From Alphaproteobacteria bacterium (GTDB taxonomy: Bacteria > Pseudomonadota > Alphaproteobacteria > UBA6615), in the NCBI GenBank assembly GCA_013003285.1, contig JABDJY010000040.1:1-11096 (forward strand): a stretch of DNA of 11,096 bases, read 5' to 3'. Made by a program: the position numbers and the translations under genes. Of this stretch, positions 6,419 through 11,096 are shown piece after piece (the first letter of the stretch is position 1; each line of letters opens with the position of its first letter). Under the pieces are notes generated by a model that was given only the letters and a program-made list of their open reading frames with translations, ran no database searches and was not told the origin of the DNA.

Positions 6419-7306
6419 TTAGCTGGTATAGGCCGGCCAGTCGGCGGCACGCAGTAACCGGATCAGTCCCGCAGCGGCCATTGTGCGCTGTCGCCCGGCA
6501 ACGGCGTGAACATTCACCGTCCGGCTGACATCCAAATCGCTGACAGTACATGCCCGCACAGCCGAAGATCGCGCGGCACTGGTCGGGAGAATGCCAACGC
6601 CCAGGCCGCTTTCGATGAGTGCAACCGTATCCGTGTCATTGGAAGGATTATGTTGTTGGTGAGGCGCAATCCCCATGGATTTCAACGCCGCCGCCATATC
6701 CGCCGCCGTCTCACAATAGGACCGGGCGACAAAGGGCTCCGACGCCGCATCCGCCAAGGTCACATTTTTGCGCCGCGCCAAGGCATGATTGCGCGGCACC
6801 ATCAGCGCGAAGCCTTCCTCGAAGAGCGCCCAACCGTCGAAGCGCTCCCAATCGACATGGGTGCTCGCGGTCACGGCGACCTCGATGTCACCGGCCCGTA
6901 AATCCTCAAGAATATCCGTGCCGTTGCCGCGCCGGAAACTAAGCTCGAGTCCGAGACAGACGCGGGCGAGTTCCGACAGCATCGGCGCCAGCAATTCAAG
7001 GCTGACGGTGCGCGACACGCCGACCCGAAGGGGCTCGGATTCGGCGGTGCCAAATCGATTGGCGAGGTCTTTGGCCGCCTTCGCGCTGTCGAAACATTGC
7101 TGCAGCACCGGCAGCATGGATCGGCCGAGCTCGGTCAGATGGGTTTGACTGCGTTCGCGGCGAAACAAATCACCGCCAAGCTCTTCCTCCAATTTCCGGA
7201 TCGCCCGCGACAAGGACGGCTGGGCAACATGACACTGCTCGGCCGCACGCGTGAAGTTCAACGTCTCGGCCACCGCGAGGAAGTAGCGAACCTGATGCAT
7301 CTCCAT
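6419..7306 (-). CDS. LysR-family transcriptional regulator
   Basis: 295-residue LysR-type regulator. The N-terminal winged HTH covers ~3-62: HQVRYFLAVAETLNFTRAAE, then QPSLSRAIRKLEEELG and LFRRERSQTHLTELG. The periplasmic-binding-protein-like effector domain runs from about residue 90 to the end, with LRVGVSRTVSLELLAPML opening it and VALIESGLGVGILPTSAARS typical of its second half. The start at ATG 7306 has GGAGGG 7 bases upstream; upstream in-frame codons to 7390 encode a Cys/Arg-rich stretch unlike any LysR N-terminus. It is divergent from the AhpD-like and LigI-like genes, the usual arrangement for a LysR protein that activates its neighbours in response to a pathway intermediate. The effector is unknown. 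Confidence 0.92.
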   Translation of the reverse strand: MEMHQVRYFLAVAETLNFTRAAEQCHVAQPSLSRAIRKLEEELGGDLFRRERSQTHLTELGRSMLPVLQQCFDSAKAAKDLANRFGTAESEPLRVGVSRTVSLELLAPMLSELARVCLGLELSFRRGNGTDILEDLRAGDIEVAVTASTHVDWERFDGWALFEEGFALMVPRNHALARRKNVTLADAASEPFVARSYCETAADMAAALKSMGIAPHQQHNPSNDTDTVALIESGLGVGILPTSAARSSAVRACTVSDLDVSRTVNVHAVAGRQRTMAAAGLIRLLRAADWPAYTS

Positions 7307-7342
7307 GAGCAAGCCCTCCGTACCAATCCGCCTGCAACGGTA

Positions 7343-7353
7343 GCATATTATGC
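7343..7353. promoter_or_regulatory. Possible LysR-type binding palindrome
   Basis: GCATATTATGC is an 11-bp palindrome in the divergent LysR/AhpD-like intergenic region, 37 bases upstream of the LysR start. On the minus strand it contains CATAAT, a fair -10 box for the LysR gene, which would suit autorepression. A single site without a conserved partner is weak evidence. Confidence 0.35.
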
Positions 7354-7380
7354 ACGTTTTGGGTGTTTTGCGGCACCATC

Positions 7381-7398
7381 GATAAATCACAGATAAAT
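7381..7398 (+). repeat. GATAAAT direct repeat, 11-bp period
   Basis: Two perfect copies of GATAAAT (7381-7387 and 7392-7398) are separated by CACA, with starts 11 bp apart. They lie in the 201-base LysR/AhpD-like intergenic region, ~110 bases upstream of the AhpD-like start. One turn of the helix apart, they could be an activator recognition pair. Function is inferred only from place and spacing. Confidence 0.35.
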
Positions 7399-7507
7399 GA
7401 GCCTGCGCCTAAACCAGCAGACCTTGCAGGCCGCCACTGGAATCGATAACACAGCGATTAATCACCGTCGTGCCGGCGGGCACATTCGAACCAGAAAGGA
7501 ACGATCC

Positions 7508-8176
7508 ATGTCACAGCGACTGTCAGGCCTCAGCTACGAAGAGGCGACGGGAACCGCGAAAATGGTATTCGAAGCGTCGGACCGCTTTCTCGGCCGCACC
7601 TCGAACTTGGTGCGCATCCTAGGCAAACACAGCCCCTATCTCGGCCGCTGGTTCCTCGGCTTCGTCTCGGCGGTACGCCAACCCGGCCTCGGCGCCACCT
7701 CCGATGCGCGCCTGCGCGGGCTCGCCAACATCAAGACGTCCATGGCCAATGCCTGCACCTATTGCACGGCGCATACCTCGGTCTTCGGCCAAGGTCTGGG
7801 CATGACCGAGGCAGAGCTCGAAGCCCTGAAGGACGATGCATACAAAACCAGCGACCTGTTCGACGACCGCGAAAAGGCGGTGATCGCCTGGTCCGAGGCC
7901 ATGACCAACAACACCGCCCAGCAAGACAAGGAATCCTGGGAGGCCATGAAGCGCCATTTCACCAGCACCGAGATCGTCGAGATTTCCATGGCCTGCGCTA
8001 TGTTCAACATGATCAACCGGCTCAACGATTCGTTTTGGACCGACCTGGAAACCGAAGATTACAACCGCAAGCAATGGAACGCGGTCGAGGGTCTGTCGGT
8101 CGAGGAAAGCGAGGCCTATGCCGCGCGTTTCGCCGAAGTCGGCGCCGCCGAACGCCACGCCGAAGCGGCTGAGTAG
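7508..8176 (+). CDS. AhpD-like / carboxymuconolactone decarboxylase-family protein
   Basis: 222-residue, all-helical protein with the AhpD-type redox motif NACTYCTAHTSVFGQ (81-95): C83 and C86 form CxxC, and H89 follows in the position used for proton relay. In known AhpD proteins this site reduces peroxides or disulfides. In the wider carboxymuconolactone decarboxylase family it supports other chemistry, so the reaction here is open. The segment LFDDREKAVIAWSEAMTNN (117-135) with FTSTEIVEISMACAMFNMIN (151-170) is the usual second half of the fold. ATG 7508 has AAAGGA 7 bases upstream; the frame is open to 7397 but that stretch has no family features. It lies 43 bases before the LigI-like gene, in the same direction, and divergent from the LysR regulator that probably controls both. 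Confidence 0.87.
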   Translation: MSQRLSGLSYEEATGTAKMVFEASDRFLGRTSNLVRILGKHSPYLGRWFLGFVSAVRQPGLGATSDARLRGLANIKTSMANACTYCTAHTSVFGQGLGMTEAELEALKDDAYKTSDLFDDREKAVIAWSEAMTNNTAQQDKESWEAMKRHFTSTEIVEISMACAMFNMINRLNDSFWTDLETEDYNRKQWNAVEGLSVEESEAYAARFAEVGAAERHAEAAE

Positions 8177-8219
8177 GCGCGCGGTTGGGTCATTGGTCGA
8201 TCCTACTAGACCTGCGTCT

Positions 8220-9101
8220 ATGACCGATTCCGACATACCATTCTGCCCGCCGCCGGACCCCAACCCGGCGCGGCCCAAGCTGGTCGCGCCGCCGGGCGCT
8301 GTCGACTGCCATGCCCATGTGTTTGGGCCGGAGAGCCATTACGCCTATTCGCCGGCGCGCGGCTACACCCCACCCGATGCGCCGCTCGAGACCTATTTGC
8401 AAATGCTCGACACACTGGGCATCGAGCGTGCGGTGCTGACGCAACCCAGCGTCTACGGCACCGATAATACCGCCATACTCGACGCCATGGCCCGCCATCC
8501 GGGCCGCATTCTGGGCGTTGTCGCGGTCGATAGCACGATCACAGATGCTGAGCTGGCGGACCTAAACGCCAAGGGCGCGCGCGGCGCGCGGGTGAACATC
8601 GCCGATAAGGGCGGTAACCCGTTCGATAGCATGGATGCCGTGCGGCGTTTCTGCGAACGACTGGCGCCCCTGGGGTGGCATCTGGAAGTGCTGCTTCATG
8701 TGAACGAATTTCCCAATCTCACCCAGACCTTCGCCGATTTCCCCGTCGACATAGTGGTCGGCCATCTGGGTTACGCAAAGTCGCCCAGCACCATCGAGGA
8801 TCCCGGCTTCCAAGAATTCCTCGAGCTCGTGCGCGGCGGCCACTGGTGGGTGAAACTGACCGGCACCTATCGCATAACCGGCGAGGACCAACCACCATAT
8901 CCCGACGTCATCCCCGTCGCCCAGGCGCTGATCGCAGCCAACCCGGACCGCATGATCTGGGGCAGCGACTGGCCCCACCCCTCGCATTATCGCGGCATGC
9001 CCAACGACGCTTATCTTCTCGACCAGCTGCTCGATTGGACCAACGCGGCAACGATCCAGAAAATCCTGGTAGATAATCCAGAGCGCCTGTTCGGCTTTTA
9101 G
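8220..9101 (+). CDS. Amidohydrolase-2 family hydrolase, LigI-like (2-pyrone-4,6-dicarboxylate hydrolase family)
   Basis: 293-residue TIM-barrel hydrolase. Visible motifs are PPGAVDCHAHVFGP (24-37) with the HxH pair H31/H33, YSPARGYTPPDAP (43-55), TQPSVYGTDN (74-83), GHLGYAKSP (181-189) with H182, and MIWGSDWPHP (245-254) with D250. These correspond in order and spacing to the His/His/His/Asp set of LigI, the lactonase that opens 2-pyrone-4,6-dicarboxylate in protocatechuate 4,5-cleavage. A Y/R-rich loop after the HxH also fits. Other members of this branch act on different lactones, and no other 4,5-cleavage gene is present here, so LigI itself is not claimed. ATG 8220 gives the normal family N-terminus but has no good ribosome site; translation may be coupled to the gene ending 43 bases upstream. 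The upstream in-frame ATG at 8118 would overlap that gene and is unlikely. Confidence 0.85.
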   Translation: MTDSDIPFCPPPDPNPARPKLVAPPGAVDCHAHVFGPESHYAYSPARGYTPPDAPLETYLQMLDTLGIERAVLTQPSVYGTDNTAILDAMARHPGRILGVVAVDSTITDAELADLNAKGARGARVNIADKGGNPFDSMDAVRRFCERLAPLGWHLEVLLHVNEFPNLTQTFADFPVDIVVGHLGYAKSPSTIEDPGFQEFLELVRGGHWWVKLTGTYRITGEDQPPYPDVIPVAQALIAANPDRMIWGSDWPHPSHYRGMPNDAYLLDQLLDWTNAATIQKILVDNPERLFGF

Positions 9102-9141
9102 CCTCACCCCGTAAGCGTGGTGCAGCCCACAATTGTTTTGA

Positions 9142-9168
9142 TAACTCGGTTCGGCAACTGTAAGTTAT
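9142..9168. repeat. Short inverted repeat upstream of the TerB-like gene
   Basis: ATAACT (9141-9146) and AGTTAT (9163-9168) are inverted arms around a 16-base spacer in the AT-richer 94-base gap before the TerB-like gene. It may be a binding site or part of the promoter region. The arms are short and could arise by chance. Confidence 0.25.
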
Positions 9169-9195
9169 TAACAGGGGAAATCGGGGTGTTTTGTC

Positions 9196-9729
9196 ATGCC
9201 TATACTGCTGGGAATTCTCGCCGGCGTGGGCGCGATCATCATTTTCATCATTCGCACTAACGCCGCCGCCCAGGCAGCCCGGGAGTTGGGCGAAGCCGCC
9301 GCCGAGGCGAAGGGCTTCCTACGGCGCAAACGGTGGAAGTCGCAGACCAACACCGACCAGATTCGCAATATCGAGGATCCACGCCTATCCGCCGCTGTCA
9401 TGATGTGCGCCCTGGCCAAGAGCGACGACGATCTGAGCGCGCGCGAGGTGAGCACCATCGTTGATCTCTTGCGGGAAAATTTGGAGCTCTCTCCAGCCGA
9501 AGCCGATGAAATGCTCGCCCAGGCCCGCCGGATGACCCGCGACATGGGCGATCTAGGCACCATCCTGCGCCGCGCCACTCCGCCGATACAGGCCGGTTGC
9601 ACACCCGAACAAAAGTCCGAACTGCTCGAAATGCTAACCACCGTCGCCACCGCCGACGGACCGATCGACGCGATCCAACAAGACGCCATGGACCGCCTAC
9701 GCCGCGATTTCGACCCTGACCGGCGGTAG
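9196..9729 (+). CDS. Membrane-anchored TerB-like domain protein
   Basis: 177 residues. An N-terminal membrane segment (PILLGILAGVGAIIIFIIR, 2-20) is followed by a short Ala/Glu linker, a basic patch (FLRRKRWK, 41-48) and an acidic helical domain (~58-172). That domain, with ALAKSDDDLSAREVSTIVDL and a second half with ATADGPIDAIQQDAMDRLRR, resembles TerB: two similar halves, each with an acidic x-D-D/G-x-(L/I)-x loop before a helix. TerB-like domains occur in tellurite-resistance and other envelope-stress modules, and their biochemical role is poorly defined. No other ter gene is present in the window, so tellurite resistance is not implied. The basic patch after the membrane helix predicts a cytoplasmic domain. 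ATG 9196 gives the membrane anchor; the ribosome site is G-rich but not ideal. Confidence 0.65.
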   Translation: MPILLGILAGVGAIIIFIIRTNAAAQAARELGEAAAEAKGFLRRKRWKSQTNTDQIRNIEDPRLSAAVMMCALAKSDDDLSAREVSTIVDLLRENLELSPAEADEMLAQARRMTRDMGDLGTILRRATPPIQAGCTPEQKSELLEMLTTVATADGPIDAIQQDAMDRLRRDFDPDRR

Positions 9730-9749
9730 CCAGATCTTCGTCTTTCGTG

Positions 9750-10217
9750 TCATTGGGATAGCATTTGGTCAATAAACCCTATGGCTTCGGCCAGCGAAAT
9801 CGTGAAAATGCCCGCTTCGCCGGCCCGAAAGGCCGAACGCCAAGTGTTGTACCCTTCTGAAAAACCTTCCAAATCAGCCAACTCATCGGTTAGTTCGATA
9901 ACACTGGAGGCAAATGCAACCTCGGACATGGGAGCGTGGTTCATTACCGAGACTCTGGTATCTGGTGCAAAAGATTCTCTTAGGCGCAGTCCGATTAGTT
10001 TCACATGTATGATGTTACCCAACCCGGAAACGCTTTCGATTTTACCTATTAATACCCGGGACGCTTCTTCTGTGGGGCGGGTCTTGTAAATCCATACTTG
10101 GCCTACAGCGAATCGTTCATCAGTCGATGACTCGGGCGGCTGCAACCGTTGAGCATGCGCACTCGCTTGCACAGATAAAGCTAGAATTATCAGGAATGTA
10201 CGCAGTCGATACTTCAT
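9750..10217 (-). CDS. Small exported conserved hypothetical protein
   Basis: 155 residues from ATG 10217. The N-terminus is a classic Sec signal: basic MKYRLR, hydrophobic FLIILALSV, then SAHA with cleavage expected before Q23. The mature part holds GQVWIYKTRPTEEASRVLIGKIE (about 39-61), IIHVKLIGLRLRE and a C-terminal EGYNTWRSAFRAGEAGIFTISLAEAIGFID segment. This pattern is familiar from uncharacterised proteins of many proteobacteria and has no assigned function. An in-frame ATG 18 bases further upstream would add MADCCC and is less likely; neither has a strong ribosome site. The DNA here is visibly poorer in GC than its neighbours. It follows the tandem-YciI gene on the same strand after 65 bases and ends 20 bases from the convergent TerB-like gene. 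Confidence 0.72.
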   Translation of the reverse strand: MKYRLRTFLIILALSVQASAHAQRLQPPESSTDERFAVGQVWIYKTRPTEEASRVLIGKIESVSGLGNIIHVKLIGLRLRESFAPDTRVSVMNHAPMSEVAFASSVIELTDELADLEGFSEGYNTWRSAFRAGEAGIFTISLAEAIGFIDQMLSQ

Positions 10218-10282
10218 GCAGCAACAATCCGCCACTTAGAGCGAAGATGTTCGCTTCTTGGAGATTAAATCTGGGGTCTCGG

Positions 10283-10891
10283 CTAAACCTTGAAACGGTC
10301 GAAGACGCGCCCAAAGCGCCAGCGGTGGAACATTGTGTCCTGGTAAATGCCCGCCTTATAGAACGGGTCGCCCTCCAACAGCGCCCGTCCGGCGTCCAGG
10401 TCGGGCACATCGAGCAACCAACTACTGCCCACCGTTTCCGTCCCCTCGTCGTTGAGCAGCGGACCGCGAACCATCACCTGGCCGCCATGATCGTTGAGAT
10501 AGGCTTTGTGAGCATCGCGCAGTTCGTTGCGCGTGGCCATGCTACCGGGGTGATCGACGCCGTGGAACAGCGCCTGGATATTGCCTTCCGTGCGCGGACA
10601 ATCGCGCCAAGTGTAGGGCAACGAGCCCCGCCAGCGGTGGATCTGCCAGCGTTTTTGCACCCCGCCGATGACATAGGGTTCATCGGCGATGTGCTGCTCC
10701 GCCGCCGCCCGGTCGGGGAAATCGATCAACCGCAGACTGCCCAAATCGGCCGACTCGTCGTCGGATGTGAACGGCCCGGCGAACAGGGTCTGGTCGTCGA
10801 ACCCTTTCAGATAGTCGAGATGGGCGGTGCGATACTCGTCGCGCAGCGCCGCGGAATCGGGCTCATCATGAATGATAATGCAAAAATGCAT
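10283..10891 (-). CDS. Tandem YciI-domain protein
   Basis: 202 residues made of two successive YciI-like ferredoxin-fold (dimeric alpha-beta barrel) domains, ~1-88 and ~105-193. The halves match: LRDEYRTAHLDYL / LRDAHKAYL near the start of each, then AGPF / RGPL, GSLRLIDFPD / GSSWLLDVPD, EPYVIGGV / DPFYKAGI, and IHRWR / FHRWR at the end. Single YciI domains normally dimerise, so this looks like an internal duplication giving a covalent pseudo-dimer. The conserved histidine is kept in both halves (H24, H128). YciI proteins are thought to be small-molecule enzymes, but the reaction is unknown. ATG 10891 is 13 bases after the stop of the DsbA-like gene, whose stop overlaps the AGGG ribosome site, so the two are probably co-transcribed. 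Confidence 0.8.
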   Translation of the reverse strand: MHFCIIIHDEPDSAALRDEYRTAHLDYLKGFDDQTLFAGPFTSDDESADLGSLRLIDFPDRAAAEQHIADEPYVIGGVQKRWQIHRWRGSLPYTWRDCPRTEGNIQALFHGVDHPGSMATRNELRDAHKAYLNDHGGQVMVRGPLLNDEGTETVGSSWLLDVPDLDAGRALLEGDPFYKAGIYQDTMFHRWRFGRVFDRFKV

Positions 10892-10904
10892 GTGCGTGGC
10901 CGCC

Positions 10905-11096
10905 CTACTCTGCCGGATCGGCGGAGCGCAACTGCGCGCCGACCTCTGTCATCAACTGTTCCAGCGCCTCGTACGGCTGAGCACCGACCACGCCATAGCC
11001 GCCGGCGACGAAGGTGGGCACGCCGGTGACGCAGATCTGGTGCGAGCGGGACCAGTCCGCATCGATCGCGTCCTTGAAGGTGCGGTCGGTCAGCAC
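10905..11096 (-). CDS. DsbA/FrnE-like thioredoxin-fold oxidoreductase, C-terminal fragment
   Basis: Only the last 63 residues are in the window; the frame is open to the right edge, so the start lies outside. GVPTFVAGGYGVVGAQPYEALEQLM is the cis-proline loop and final helix of the DsbA family, in the form shared by FrnE-like dithiol oxidoreductases and 2-hydroxychromene-2-carboxylate isomerases. The active-site region (CxxC or its absence) is not visible, so disulfide oxidoreductase and glutathione-dependent isomerase cannot be separated. The preceding helix (RTFKDAIDADWSRSHQICVTG) also fits the family. The gene is upstream of, and probably co-transcribed with, the tandem-YciI gene 13 bases away. 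Confidence 0.8.
   Translation of the reverse strand: MLTDRTFKDAIDADWSRSHQICVTGVPTFVAGGYGVVGAQPYEALEQLMTEVGAQLRSADPAE

Noticed and set aside
8118..8219. N-terminal extension of the LigI-like hydrolase from ATG 8118
   Set aside because: It would overlap the end of the AhpD-like gene, and the added residues are shadow-like; the family N-terminus starts at 8220.
7619..8278. 219-codon minus-strand open frame
   Set aside because: It overlaps the AhpD-like CxxC gene and the LigI-like start, and looks like a GC-rich shadow without motifs.
9117..9130. Possible terminator after the LigI-like gene (GTGG/CCAC)
   Set aside because: The stem is only 4 bp and no T-run follows directly, so it is too weak to call.
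9196..9729. Tellurite-resistance operon
   Set aside because: Only one TerB-like domain is present and no terA, terC, terD or terE-like gene occurs in the window.
10127..11029. 300-codon plus-strand open frame
   Set aside because: It runs antisense to the tandem-YciI, DsbA-like and exported hypothetical genes, which have recognisable motifs. It shows no family features of its own and is a shadow frame in GC-rich DNA.
1..11096. Defence system, phage, CRISPR or insertion sequence
   Set aside because: No repeat-spacer array, transposase, integrase, nuclease or toxin-antitoxin-like pair was seen in any frame.

Overview
The window looks like chromosomal DNA from a GC-rich proteobacterium, most likely an alphaproteobacterium. 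This rests on codon use, dense gene packing, and protein families typical of that group: luciferase-like monooxygenase, nitronate monooxygenase, LigI-like hydrolase, DUF2167 membrane protein and TerB-like protein. No rRNA, tRNA, CRISPR array, insertion sequence or phage gene is visible. I found 13 genes. Two of them run off the window edges, and no gap exceeds about 225 bases.

Layout: (1) 1-834, the 3' part of an exported DUF2167 membrane protein. (2) 858-3973, a TetR-type regulator divergent from a two-gene flavoenzyme operon (LLM-class flavin oxidoreductase, then an NMO/NADH:quinone reductase-type protein), closed by a bidirectional hairpin terminator at 3987-4022. (3) 4049-6398, an exported beta-propeller lactonase-like protein with a Tat-like signal, divergent from a cytoplasmic CxxC peroxiredoxin-like protein. 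(4) 6419-9101, a LysR regulator divergent from an AhpD/carboxymuconolactone-decarboxylase-like protein and a LigI-like (2-pyrone-4,6-dicarboxylate hydrolase family) amidohydrolase. (5) 9196-9729, a membrane-anchored TerB-like protein. (6) 9750-11096, all on the minus strand: a small exported conserved hypothetical, a tandem-YciI protein, and the C-terminal end of a DsbA/FrnE-like thioredoxin-fold protein.

The best-supported new observation is regulatory. The TetR/flavoenzyme intergenic region carries two copies of a 17-bp inverted-repeat motif (ATAAACG-N3-GTTTACA). Each copy overlaps the -10 box of one of two plausible, oppositely directed sigma70-type promoters. This is the geometry of a TetR repressor that controls both itself and the LLM-NMO operon. 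The genes around it suggest small-molecule oxidation or detoxification and ring-cleavage-type chemistry under two local regulators, but the substrates cannot be read from the sequence. I see no convincing defence, mobile or otherwise wholly new multi-gene system.
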